A DNA stretch of 46,870 nucleotides, taken from the NCBI GenBank assembly GCA_052273625.1, contig DAVZHW010000014.1:1-46870 (forward strand). Direction: 5' to 3'. The notes beneath the pieces are model-generated. The model saw only the letters and a list, made by a program, of their open reading frames with translations. It searched no databases and had not been told where the DNA came from. The DNA comes from Fimenecus sp052273625. GTDB lineage: Bacteria > Bacillota > Clostridia > Oscillospirales > Acutalibacteraceae. Shown here piece by piece: positions 38,055 through 45,828 of the stretch. The position numbers and the translations under genes are program-made. Position 1 is the stretch's first letter, and each line of letters begins with the position of its first letter.

Positions 38055-39093
38055 AATAAACGTCAGCGTGTTCGGACAATCACATTCGCAGTCAATCGGT
38101 GCTGTTATTGACGGTTTGCCGGCAGGCTTTGAGATAGATTTTGACGAGGTGTCGTGCTTTATGAAAAGGCGTGCGCCCGGACACAATTCCTTTGCCACGC
38201 CGAGAAAGGAAAGCGACGAGGTGCAGGTTCTGTCTGGACTTGTAAATTCCACGACCTGCGGTGCGCCGATTTGTGCGAAAATCGACAACACCAACACCCG
38301 TTCGCAGGATTATGCTTCGCTCAAAACCCTTCCGAGACCGTCTCATTCCGATTATGCTGCTTATGTCAAGTATTCGGGGCATAACGATATTGCAGGCGGA
38401 GGACAGTTCTCGGGCAGATTGACAGCACCCCTTTGTTTTGCAGGTGCCGTGTGTATGCAAATGCTTCGTGAAAAAGGCGTTGAAATCAAGGCACATATTT
38501 ATTCTGTTAAAGATATAAATGACGAACCGTTTAACGCTTGCGAAATTCAGAAAGCAGAATTAAATCCGTTTTTTCCTGTTATAGACAGCGAAGCGGAAAA
38601 GAAAATGAAGGAGCTTATTGACCGTACGAGAGAAAAAGGCGACTCGGTCGGCGGAATAATCGAATGCGCGATAAGCGGTATGCCTGCGGGTATAGGTGAG
38701 CCTATGTTCGACGGCATAGAAAATATAATTGCGAGAAATATTTTTGCGATACCGGCGGTTAAGGGTATCGAATTCGGAAGCGGTTTTTCGGGAACGCTCA
38801 AATACGGCAGCGAAAACAATGATAATTTCACTGTTGAAAACGGAAAAATTACAACCGAAAAGAACGACCACGGCGGAATTTTAGGCGGAATAACCTCCGG
38901 TATGCCGATAGTTTTCCGTGTGGCGATAAAGCCCACCCCGTCTATTGCCGTGCCACAGGAAAGCGTAAACCTTGAAACAAATAAACAAGAAAAACTTGAA
39001 ATTAAAGGCAGACACGATCCGTGCATAGTTCCGAGAGCCGTTCCGGCAGTTGAGGCTGTTGCGGCGATAACGGCACTTGATCTTTTGCTTTAA
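38029..39093 (+). CDS. aroC: Chorismate synthase
   Basis: It makes chorismate from EPSP using reduced FMN. I start at ATG 38029 (354 residues, MSSILKGNKINVSVFGQSHS), because GGGAGG lies just upstream inside aroA. Signatures are FGQSHSQSIG, RRAPGHNSFATPRKE, IAGGGQFSGRLTA and the C-terminal GRHDPCIVPRAVPAVEA. It needs a flavin reductase supplied from elsewhere. It overlaps aroA and lies 17 bp before pheA. Confidence 0.96.
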   Translation: MSSILKGNKINVSVFGQSHSQSIGAVIDGLPAGFEIDFDEVSCFMKRRAPGHNSFATPRKESDEVQVLSGLVNSTTCGAPICAKIDNTNTRSQDYASLKTLPRPSHSDYAAYVKYSGHNDIAGGGQFSGRLTAPLCFAGAVCMQMLREKGVEIKAHIYSVKDINDEPFNACEIQKAELNPFFPVIDSEAEKKMKELIDRTREKGDSVGGIIECAISGMPAGIGEPMFDGIENIIARNIFAIPAVKGIEFGSGFSGTLKYGSENNDNFTVENGKITTEKNDHGGILGGITSGMPIVFRVAIKPTPSIAVPQESVNLETNKQEKLEIKGRHDPCIVPRAVPAVEAVAAITALDLLL

Positions 39094-39110
39094 TAAATGG
39101 AGGTAAATTT

Positions 39111-40256
39111 ATGGATTTAGAACAGCTCAGAAGCAGAATTGACGAAATAGACAGTCAGATGGTTGAACTTTTCAAGGACAGAATGGAAATTGCAACCGAT
39201 ATTGCAAAGTATAAAAAAGAGAATAAGCTTCCCGTTCTTGATAAGACGAGAGAGAGAGCGTTGCTTAATAAAATTGCCGAGATGAGCGGCGAGGAATTTG
39301 AAAACTATTCGCTTCGCCTTTATTCTCAGATTTTAGAGCTTTCAAGGACATATCAGCACAAGTGCCTCGGTAATATGTCTGAGCTTACGAGAAAAATCGA
39401 AACAGCACTCGATGAGAGCGACAAAAAATCGTTCCCGGAGTCGGCTATCGTTGCTTGTCAGGGCGTAGAGGGAGCATATTCGACGCTTGCTTGCGAAAAG
39501 CTTTTCAGAAATCCCAACATAATGTTCTTTGACAGTTGGGACGGAGTTTTTTCGGCGGTTGACAAAGGTCTTTGCAAATACGGTATCTTGCCGATTGAAA
39601 ACAGTACCGCCGGCTCGGTAAACCATGTTTACGACCTTATGAACAAGTACAAGTTTTATATTGTCAAATCAATAAGGTTGAAAATAAATCATTCGCTTCT
39701 TGCGAAAAAAGGAACAAAGCTTTCCGATATTAAAGAAATTTATTCTCACGAGCAGGCGATAAGTCAATGCAGTGATTTCTTAAATTCTTTGCACGGTGTA
39801 AAAGTCACAATTTGCGAAAATACGGCGGTTGCGGCAAAGCATGTTGCCGAAAGCGGAAGAAGTGATGTTGCGGCAATTTCCTCAAACGATTGCTCAATGC
39901 TCTATGACCTTGAAACCGTTTGCGAGTCAATTCAGGACAGGGCGAACAACTACACAAGGTTTATCTGCATTTCAAAAAATCTTGAAATTTATCCCGGTGC
40001 GGACAAAACCAGCCTTATGCTCACGCTTCCGCATAAGCCCGGCTCACTTTATTCAATGCTTTCGATGTTCTATGCGCTTGACATTAACATAATCAAGCTT
40101 GAAAGCCGTCCGCTTACCGACAGGGATTTTGAATTTATGTTCTATTTCGACATTGAGTCAAGCGTGTATTCCGACAGGTTCATTCAGATGATAAATGAGC
40201 TTGAAAGCACAACCGAAAAGTTCACTTATCTCGGCAGCTATTCGGAAACGGTATAA
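39111..40256 (+). CDS. pheA: Bifunctional chorismate mutase / prephenate dehydratase
   Basis: A 381-residue fusion. An AroQ chorismate mutase (1 to about 90; LRSRIDEIDSQMVELFKDRM) makes prephenate, and the prephenate dehydratase domain (about 108-285; ACQGVEGAYSTLAC, GILPIENSTAGSVNHVYDL) gives phenylpyruvate. A C-terminal ACT domain (about 298-375; LPHKPGSLYSMLSMF, KLESRP) is the usual site of phenylalanine feedback (family knowledge). It is the last gene of the attenuator-controlled operon and links chorismate to both Phe and, through tyrA, Tyr. GGAGG RBS. Confidence 0.96.
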   Translation: MDLEQLRSRIDEIDSQMVELFKDRMEIATDIAKYKKENKLPVLDKTRERALLNKIAEMSGEEFENYSLRLYSQILELSRTYQHKCLGNMSELTRKIETALDESDKKSFPESAIVACQGVEGAYSTLACEKLFRNPNIMFFDSWDGVFSAVDKGLCKYGILPIENSTAGSVNHVYDLMNKYKFYIVKSIRLKINHSLLAKKGTKLSDIKEIYSHEQAISQCSDFLNSLHGVKVTICENTAVAAKHVAESGRSDVAAISSNDCSMLYDLETVCESIQDRANNYTRFICISKNLEIYPGADKTSLMLTLPHKPGSLYSMLSMFYALDINIIKLESRPLTDRDFEFMFYFDIESSVYSDRFIQMINELESTTEKFTYLGSYSETV

Positions 40257-40378
40257 ATTTTTGTTTACAGATTGTTAAATAAAAGTATATTGTGTAGAAA
40301 CATTTTCCCCGTATACTTTAATCATCGGTTAGAGAGAACCGATACACTTTTTCATTTATCCCTTTTCTTCCCCTAAAA

Positions 40379-40415
40379 CAAAGCACCCCTAAAAGTGGGT
40401 GCTTTGTTCTTTTTA
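40379..40415 (+). terminator. Terminator of the aro operon
   Basis: CAAAGCACCC (40379-40388) and GGGTGCTTTG (40397-40406), then TTCTTTTTAT. A weaker hairpin ATCGGTT/AACCGAT lies just before, at 40324-40343, followed by ACACTTTTT. Confidence 0.88.
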
Positions 40416-40418
40416 TAC

Positions 40419-40447
40419 TTGACCTTCGAGCGAAACTGTGTAAAAAT
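40419..40447 (+). promoter_or_regulatory. Predicted birA promoter
   Basis: TTGACC (40419-40424), then about 16-17 bp and TAAAAAT (40441-40447) after TGTG. The -10 register is uncertain. Confidence 0.45.
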
Positions 40448-40476
40448 ATATCTATCAAACATTAAAGAGGAAACTT

Positions 40477-41280
40477 ATGAAAAATCTTGAATTAAACGAA
40501 AAAAGTCTTGTTTATCATCTTAAACAGTATAGGGCTAAAAAATTTCTTAAATATTATCCCGAAACGACATCGACAAACGATATTGCAAAGAAGATGTGCC
40601 ACGAGGGAAAGAACAAGGAGCTTTTGGTGGTTGCCGATTATCAAACCGCAGGCAAGGGCAGAACGGGCAGAAGCTTTTATTCGCCGAAGGGCGCGGGAAT
40701 ATATTTCTCCGTCGTTCACGAAATTGCAGGCAACGAAAAGAATTTTGACCTCATTTCGTCAATCGCAGGTCTTGCTGTAAGGGACACGCTTTACAATATG
40801 TTCAATATTGACGCAAAAATCAAGTGGCCCAACGACATACTTGTAAACGACAAGAAAATCTGCGGTATTCTCTGCGAGATTATCAACGAAAACGGCAGAC
40901 CGAGATATGTTGTTATCGGTATAGGTCTTAATATTGAAAAGATTGATTTTCCTGACGAGCTTGAATACACGGCGACCTCAATCGGTAACGAGTATCAGGG
41001 CAGCGAGGAGCTTGACCACAACGAAATTTTGGTTGATATTGTTAATAATATTGACAGATATGTTATCAGAAACAATGCGCTCAATTCCTATGACAATTCG
41101 GATGTTATAAGCAGACTGAAGGCTCATTCGGCTACCGTGGGTCAGCTTGTTCATGTGATAAAGCCCGACGAGGAATTTGACGCAAGAGCTGTTGACATAG
41201 ATGTAAACGGCGGACTTGTGATAAGCAATGCCGAGGGAACGTCAACGATTACCTCGGGCGAGGTCGTGCATATAAGATGA
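40477..41280 (+). CDS. birA: Biotin--[acetyl-CoA-carboxylase] ligase (no HTH)
   Basis: A 267-residue enzyme that activates biotin as biotinyl-AMP and attaches it to the carboxylase carrier lysine. The catalytic domain has TSTNDIAKK, GKGRTGRSFYSPKGAGIYFSVV (biotin/adenylate loop, described by its ends GKGRTGR and YFSVV) and KWPNDI. A C-terminal SH3-like domain begins near ATVGQLVHV. The protein lacks the N-terminal winged helix of E. coli BirA, so it is a ligase only and not a repressor. RBS AAAGAGGAAA. Single gene. Confidence 0.94.
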   Translation: MKNLELNEKSLVYHLKQYRAKKFLKYYPETTSTNDIAKKMCHEGKNKELLVVADYQTAGKGRTGRSFYSPKGAGIYFSVVHEIAGNEKNFDLISSIAGLAVRDTLYNMFNIDAKIKWPNDILVNDKKICGILCEIINENGRPRYVVIGIGLNIEKIDFPDELEYTATSIGNEYQGSEELDHNEILVDIVNNIDRYVIRNNALNSYDNSDVISRLKAHSATVGQLVHVIKPDEEFDARAVDIDVNGGLVISNAEGTSTITSGEVVHIR

Positions 41281-41301
41281 TCTGTGTCAAATAAAAATTG
41301 C

Positions 41302-41330
41302 TTGACTTATATTGATTTTGCTGTTATAAT
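41302..41330 (+). promoter_or_regulatory. Promoter of the rpsF-ssb-rpsR operon
   Basis: TTGACT (41302-41307), 17-bp spacer and extended -10 TGTTATAAT ending at 41330. Confidence 0.75.
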
Positions 41331-41364
41331 TATAAACCGCTGAAAATGTTTTTAATGTTTTTAG

Positions 41365-41410
41365 CTCCTTCCCTCAAAATCTAAAATGTGAGGGCAGAGT
41401 CCATAAGGAG
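41365..41410 (+). promoter_or_regulatory. Leader hairpin covering the rpsF Shine-Dalgarno
   Basis: CTCCTT (41365-41370) pairs with the RBS AAGGAG (41405-41410), and directly inside CCCTCA (41371-41376) pairs with TGAGGG (41389-41394); a 10-nt bulge (41395-41404) sits on one side. The RBS of rpsF would be closed. S6:S18 autoregulatory leaders are known for this operon, but I do not see the diagnostic CCG in the bulge, so the assignment is tentative. Confidence 0.5.
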
Positions 41411-41420
41411 GTGCAAAAGA

Positions 41421-41702
41421 ATGACAAAGTATGAAGCAATCGTTGTTCTCTCGGTTAACAATAAAACCGATGAGGATGTACAGTCCCTTGTTGAAAAATT
41501 CAAGGCATTGATTGAGAAAAACGGCACTCTTGAAAGCGTTGACGAGTGGGGCAAGAGAAAGCTTGCTTACCTTATCAATGATGAGGCTGAAGGCTACTAT
41601 GTACTCTTCAACATTGAGTGTGAGCCGGCTTTCCCGGCTGAGTTCCAGCGTGTTGCAGGTATCACAGACGGCGTTCTCCGTTCAATCGTAGTAAAGAAGT
41701 AA
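41421..41702 (+). CDS. rpsF: 30S ribosomal protein S6
   Basis: A 93-residue small-subunit protein that pairs with S18 on the platform of the 30S subunit. ATG 41421 is chosen with AAGGAGG 8 bases upstream; MTKYEAIVVLS is the normal N-terminus. WGKRKLAYLI and EGYYVLFNIE are family marks. It heads the conserved rpsF-ssb-rpsR operon. Confidence 0.97.
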   Translation: MTKYEAIVVLSVNNKTDEDVQSLVEKFKALIEKNGTLESVDEWGKRKLAYLINDEAEGYYVLFNIECEPAFPAEFQRVAGITDGVLRSIVVKK

Positions 41703-41717
41703 TCGGAGGAAAAGGAA

Positions 41718-42191
41718 ATGATTAACTGTGCAGTTATAATGGGTAGGCTCGTAGCAGACCCCGAGTTGCGTACAACGGCAAACGGTACATCGGTAACTTC
41801 TTTCTGTGTCGCTGTTGACAGAAGCTATGTCAGACAGGGCGAGGAAAGACAGGCTGATTTTATCAATGTTGTTGCATGGCGTCAGACCGCTGATTTTGTA
41901 ACTCGTTATTTCCACAAAGGCTCAATGATAGCCGTACAAGGCTCAATCCAGACCCGTTCTTATGAAGACAAGACGGGTGCTAAGAGAACTGCTGTTGAAA
42001 TCGTTGCCGACAGCGTTTCGTTCTGTGGCTCAAAGGCATCTGACGCAGGTCAGAACCGTTTTGAAGCTCCGGCTGCAAACGCTCCGTCCTATCAGGCAGG
42101 CAACACCGCAAGCTTTTCTACTCCCGCAGCTGCGGAGGAGGATTTCGGCTTCGGCTCGGCAGATGATGATGACGACGGACTTCCGTTCTAA
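41718..42191 (+). CDS. ssb: Single-stranded DNA-binding protein
   Basis: A 157-residue OB-fold protein that coats single-stranded DNA in replication and repair. The N-terminal domain (1-110) begins MINCAVIMGRLVADPELR, with FINVVAWRQTADFV and GSIQTRSYEDKTG. A flexible Ala/Ser/Gln-rich linker leads to the acidic C-terminal tip DDDDDGLPF that recruits partner proteins. It sits between rpsF and rpsR, as in most Firmicutes. RBS CGGAGGAAAAGG. Confidence 0.98.
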   Translation: MINCAVIMGRLVADPELRTTANGTSVTSFCVAVDRSYVRQGEERQADFINVVAWRQTADFVTRYFHKGSMIAVQGSIQTRSYEDKTGAKRTAVEIVADSVSFCGSKASDAGQNRFEAPAANAPSYQAGNTASFSTPAAAEEDFGFGSADDDDDGLPF

Positions 42192-42228
42192 TCGTCAATT
42201 TATTTGAATTTTACAGGAGGATATAACA

Positions 42229-42471
42229 ATGGCTGAAAATAAAAACGCTCGCCCCATGAACAGAAAACGCAAAAAAGTTTGTGCTTTCTGCGTGGAGAAG
42301 GTTGAAAAGATTGATTATAAAGACGCAGCAAAGCTTCGTCGTTTCACTTCAGAGAGAGCTAAGATTCTCCCCAGAAGAGTGACAGGCACATGCGCTTATC
42401 ATCAGAGAGAGCTTACAACAGCTATTAAGAGAGCAAGAGCTATCGCTCTTCTTCCTTACACAGCTGACTGA
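42229..42471 (+). CDS. rpsR: 30S ribosomal protein S18 (zinc-ligand form)
   Basis: An 80-residue small-subunit protein that binds next to S6. It has CAFC near residue 18 and C-x2-H in TCAYHQREL, the four-ligand C+ type arrangement proposed to bind zinc, unlike Cys-free paralogues made under zinc limitation. RKRKKVCAFC, YKDAAKLRRFTSERAKILPRR (seen here as DAAKLRRF and KILPRR) and IKRARAIALLPY are typical. RBS AGGAGG. A strong terminator follows. Confidence 0.97.
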   Translation: MAENKNARPMNRKRKKVCAFCVEKVEKIDYKDAAKLRRFTSERAKILPRRVTGTCAYHQRELTTAIKRARAIALLPYTAD

Positions 42472-42485
42472 TTAAAGGCAAAATT

Positions 42486-42519
42486 ATACGGCGTTCGATT
42501 TGAACGCCGTATTTTTTTT
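42486..42519 (+). terminator. Terminator of the rpsF-ssb-rpsR operon
   Basis: ATACGGCGTTC (42486-42496), GATTT loop, GAACGCCGTAT (42502-42512), then a run of T. Confidence 0.93.
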
Positions 42520-42553
42520 ATCTGAAATTCGATTGAAATGCAGATTTATACGC

Positions 42554-43024
42554 TTATTTTGCCAACAAAAATTCGTGTGCGGCACAGTCGGTTTTCTCAA
42601 CGGGAGAGAAGCTAAGCTTTATTTCGCTTCCCGTGCCGTCGATTGTCAGCCGAGCAGTCTCAAGAAGTGAGTAGCCGATAATTTTTCCGCTTTCCTCCGA
42701 TTCGTAGATGTATCGCTCCGTGTTATACTCAATAATTGCGGTGTCGGCGGTATCCTTGATAACTCTTGTTGCCGTAACACGAATCATCTCGTAGCCGTCC
42801 GTGTTTTCTGTATATTTTTCTTTTTGAGACGCCGTGTAATTGTCAATGGCATTGTTTATTTCCAACAGCGAACGGTCGCCGAAGCTGCAAGAGGTTATCA
42901 CATAATCGCCGTATCCGTCCTGCGACCACTTGACAAGCTCCTTTGCAGGTGCACCGAGACAGCATAAAAGAATAATTTGCAGGGCAAAAATTGCCGTTAG
43001 TGCTATTATAGCCTTTTTCATCAC
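42554..43024 (-). CDS. Small anchored extracytoplasmic protein, unknown (third of three)
   Basis: A 156-residue protein. Residues 1-24 are a basic start followed by a hydrophobic segment ending ILLCCLGAPAK, either a signal anchor or a cleaved signal (no clear lipobox). The rest is polar, rich in Thr, Glu and Tyr, with a beta-like ending (YIYESEESG...). No family recognised. It overlaps the upstream 139-residue gene by 4 bp (ATGA), indicating translational coupling. It shares the N-anchor plus about 115-130-residue outer domain layout with its two neighbours, which suggests divergent paralogues. Confidence 0.7.
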   Translation of the reverse strand: MMKKAIIALTAIFALQIILLCCLGAPAKELVKWSQDGYGDYVITSCSFGDRSLLEINNAIDNYTASQKEKYTENTDGYEMIRVTATRVIKDTADTAIIEYNTERYIYESEESGKIIGYSLLETARLTIDGTGSEIKLSFSPVEKTDCAAHEFLLAK

Positions 43025-43440
43025 TTTGCACCTCCCGAAACGGAAATGTCAAATGCGTTTTCTTCGCCTATCGAGCAGGTTACAGTCCACTTTTCGCTCG
43101 TCTCGCTTGATGAAAGCTCATAGATATATGAATTTTTATTTTTTTCGAGAACCGTATAATCGGGCGCTTTTGTAAGATTATAACGATTGACAAAAGAGGT
43201 TAAAATTTGAGTATTTGCTTTTGTGAAATTCTGATTGTTTACCTTTTCCGCCGAACAGGTCATAACCGTTTCAACCCTCACGGGCGCATATACGGTAATA
43301 TCACGACCTACGATTGCGGTCGGCTCCGAAAGCCTGTATATCGGGCAAACGGTTTCAATTGCGAGCATTGCCCAAAACACAAATAAAATTGCCTGAGCCG
43401 CAACAGCGCATAGGGTCAATGCCGTTTTTTTCTTTTTCAT
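43021..43440 (-). CDS. Small anchored extracytoplasmic protein, unknown (second of three)
   Basis: A 139-residue protein with an N-terminal KKKK and one transmembrane helix (about 8-30), then an exposed domain containing VNRYNLTKAPDYTV and a C-terminal NSYIYELSSSETSEKWTVTCS. The pattern (Y/F)-x-Y-x2-S near the C-terminus recurs in the neighbouring proteins. Function unknown. RBS AAAGGAGTAT. Its stop overlaps the next gene by 4 bp. Confidence 0.7.
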   Translation of the reverse strand: MKKKKTALTLCAVAAQAILFVFWAMLAIETVCPIYRLSEPTAIVGRDITVYAPVRVETVMTCSAEKVNNQNFTKANTQILTSFVNRYNLTKAPDYTVLEKNKNSYIYELSSSETSEKWTVTCSIGEENAFDISVSGGAK

Positions 43441-43509
43441 AGGATACTCCTTTTTACCTGTGTCGGTTGAAATGTTTCATTGAGTTGCGAGAAAATTTGA
43501 ATTGTTTTT

Positions 43510-43950
43510 TTACGCAGTATAATCTTTCTCTACGGATACCGAATGACTTTCCAGATAACTGTCGGTTACGCTGACTAACCATGTGGTATTACCGGTGTCG
43601 TCAGATATTGTGTATTCAAAATGAGTCCTGTCCTTTGAAATAATATTAAGTGAAATCGGCTTATCAACTCCGACAGTGTGAAGAAATTCTGCGGAAATTT
43701 CGGAAAGCTCTGTATTCATCTCCATTATATCGTAATATTGAGCTCTGTTTATAATATCGGTAAGCTTGGGATTTTTATAATAACTGTATGCCGGATAATA
43801 CTCAAGTCCGCCGTTGTCCGCAAACCTTGAAACAGCTAGTATTTCTTTTGTTTCCCACTTTGCCGGAAGCAAAAGGGTAATAACAAATATTGCAACAAAA
43901 ATTAAACATACGGAAATAACGGCAGTCAATATTTTCTTTTTCTTATTCAT
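43510..43950 (-). CDS. Small anchored extracytoplasmic protein, unknown (first of three)
   Basis: A 146-residue protein: MNKKKK start, one helix (about 8-29, ending in LLLP), then an outer domain with YYPAYSYYKNPKL and a C-terminal THFEYTISDDTGNTTWLVSVT resembling the C-terminal motif of the next two genes. No family recognised. RBS GAGGGTG is about 10 bases before the ATG. It is 69 bp upstream of the second gene on the same strand. The cluster is divergent from uxaC. Confidence 0.7.
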   Translation of the reverse strand: MNKKKKILTAVISVCLIFVAIFVITLLLPAKWETKEILAVSRFADNGGLEYYPAYSYYKNPKLTDIINRAQYYDIMEMNTELSEISAEFLHTVGVDKPISLNIISKDRTHFEYTISDDTGNTTWLVSVTDSYLESHSVSVEKDYTA

Positions 43951-44409
43951 TATTGTTGTGCACCCTCATTGCTAATGATAGTATCAAACAAGGTAATTCT
44001 ATAATTCTTTTTAACATATTTTTTCTTCGTTTTGTACTTTAATAAGTTTTAAATTAAATTTAACTGTACATCGGAATCACTCTTTCATTTTGAATTTTAA
44101 TATTCTAATACAAATATATAGTAATTGTATGAAAAAAGCAATAATATTTAAGAGATAGAAAAATTTTTATGAGTAATGCACAATTTACACGGTTGAAGCT
44201 TAGTTGTAATGCCGAATAAATTCCGTGAGGTACGGCAAAATATTACAGCATTTATGCGCAAACGTGTTTTTTGAGGGACTGTGGGCTTTGAAAAATATAA
44301 CCAAAAACCTTTTGTCTGCAACCGCAATTTTTCACGGCATTTATTGTTTACACTTTAATTTAACTGTGATAAAATATTCTTATATTTTCAATACAAAGGG
44401 GAAACGATT
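43951..44409. other. AT-rich intergenic region with divergent promoters
   Basis: About 460 bp without a supportable gene, between the divergent small-protein cluster and uxaC. I see the predicted uxaC promoter at 44347-44375 but no strong terminator or repeat. A short plus-strand ORF near 44225-44413 overlaps the uxaC promoter and start and lacks an RBS. Confidence 0.5.
44347..44375 (+). promoter_or_regulatory. Predicted uxaC promoter
   Basis: TTTACA (44347-44352), 17-bp spacer and extended -10 TGATAAAAT ending at 44375. Confidence 0.65.
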
Positions 44410-45816
44410 ATGAAAAAATTTATGGATAAGGATTTCCTGCTCACCACAAAAACGGCAAAGGAAATATATAAGAAGGGTGCGGAAAAAACGCAGATTTTTG
44501 ACTGGCATTGCCATCTTTCCCCAAAGGAGATTTATGAAAACAACGCACCGAAGGATATTGCGGAGCTTTGGCTCGGCGGCGACCATTACAAGTGGCGTGC
44601 AATGCGTTCTTTCGGCATTTCGGAGGAATATATTACCGGCAGGAAGTCCGGACACGATAAGTTTTTGAAATGGGCGGAGGTTGTGCCTCATCTTATCGGC
44701 AATCCGCTTTATCATTGGACGCATCTTGAGTTACAGCGTTATTTCGGTGTTTACGAAACGCTTTCTCCCTCTACCGCCGAGGATATTTGGCGCAGATGCA
44801 ACGAGAAAATCAAGGCAGGCGGCTTCACTCCCCGTGAGCTGATTGAAAAATCAAATGTCGTTTGCGTATGCACAACAGATGATCCGTCGGATACCCTTGA
44901 ATATCACGAAAAACTTAAAAAAGATAAGGATTTCAAGTGTAAGGTTTTGCCTGCTTTCCGTCCCGACAAGGCACTTTCGATAGAAAAAGCGGAGTTTATT
45001 CCGTGGCTTGCGGCAATGGAAAAGACGGCGGGAAGGGAAATTTCGTCCTTTGCGGAGCTTAAAGCAGTTCTCGCACAGAGAATTGACTTTTTTGATAAAA
45101 TGGGCTGCCGTGCGGCTGACCACTCATTGAGTTATATTCCGTGCGTTGCCTCAAACTCCCGTGAGCTTGAGCAAATTTTCAAAAAAGGTGTTGACGGTAA
45201 ACCTCTTTCGGATATTGAACTTGATAAGTACAAGACGGCTCTTCTGGGCTTTCTTGGAGAGAATTATGCTGAAAAAGGCTGGGTGATGGAGCTTCATATC
45301 GGCGCACTTCGCAATAACAATACAAAAATGTTCCAAAAATTAGGTGCTGACACAGGCTTTGACTCGGTTGATGACAGAGAAATTGCGGTAGGGCTTTCAC
45401 GCTTTTTAGACTCGCTTGCAAAATTAGGCAAGCTTCCGAAAACCGTTCTTTTCACTCTTAATCCTAAGGATAATATCGTGCTTGGCACAATGCTCGGCAA
45501 TTTCCAGACGGACGAGGCTGCGTCGAAAATTCAATTCGGCTCTGCGTGGTGGTTTAATGACAATTATGATGGTATGCGTCGGCAGTTGACCGACCTTGCA
45601 AATCTCGGAGTGCTTTCACGATTTGTCGGAATGATAACCGACTCAAGAAGCTTCCTGTCATACCCACGCCACGAGTATTTCAGAAGAATACTGTGTGAGC
45701 TTATCGGCGAATGGGTAGAGGATGGAAAATATCCCGAGGATATTAAGTTTTTGTCACAGGTTGTGGAGGATATTTCCTTTAATAACGCAAAAAAATATTT
45801 TGAATTAAAAATGTAA
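44410..45816 (+). CDS. uxaC: Glucuronate/galacturonate isomerase
   Basis: It converts D-glucuronate to D-fructuronate (and galacturonate to tagaturonate), the first step of hexuronate use. A 468-residue amidohydrolase-like TIM barrel with the N-terminal metal motif DWHCHLSP, the KWRAMRSFGI region, and C-terminal GMITDSRSFLSYPRHEYFRRILC. The length fits UxaC (about 470). The other hexuronate genes (uxuA, uxuB, kdgA, kdgK, transporter) are not in the window, so the rest of the pathway is elsewhere. RBS AAAGGGGAAA. The HAD gene follows 12 bp downstream. Confidence 0.96.
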   Translation: MKKFMDKDFLLTTKTAKEIYKKGAEKTQIFDWHCHLSPKEIYENNAPKDIAELWLGGDHYKWRAMRSFGISEEYITGRKSGHDKFLKWAEVVPHLIGNPLYHWTHLELQRYFGVYETLSPSTAEDIWRRCNEKIKAGGFTPRELIEKSNVVCVCTTDDPSDTLEYHEKLKKDKDFKCKVLPAFRPDKALSIEKAEFIPWLAAMEKTAGREISSFAELKAVLAQRIDFFDKMGCRAADHSLSYIPCVASNSRELEQIFKKGVDGKPLSDIELDKYKTALLGFLGENYAEKGWVMELHIGALRNNNTKMFQKLGADTGFDSVDDREIAVGLSRFLDSLAKLGKLPKTVLFTLNPKDNIVLGTMLGNFQTDEAASKIQFGSAWWFNDNYDGMRRQLTDLANLGVLSRFVGMITDSRSFLSYPRHEYFRRILCELIGEWVEDGKYPEDIKFLSQVVEDISFNNAKKYFELKM

Positions 45817-45828
45817 TCGGAGAATATA

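Noticed and set aside
36893..39026. Long antisense open frames opposite aroA and aroC
   Set aside because: They mirror strongly conserved enzyme genes, lack RBSs and show Ser/Pro/Ile-rich translations typical of the reverse frame.
44225..44413. Short 62-codon open frame before uxaC
   Set aside because: It overlaps the predicted uxaC promoter and start codon, has no RBS, and starts in non-coding AT-rich sequence.
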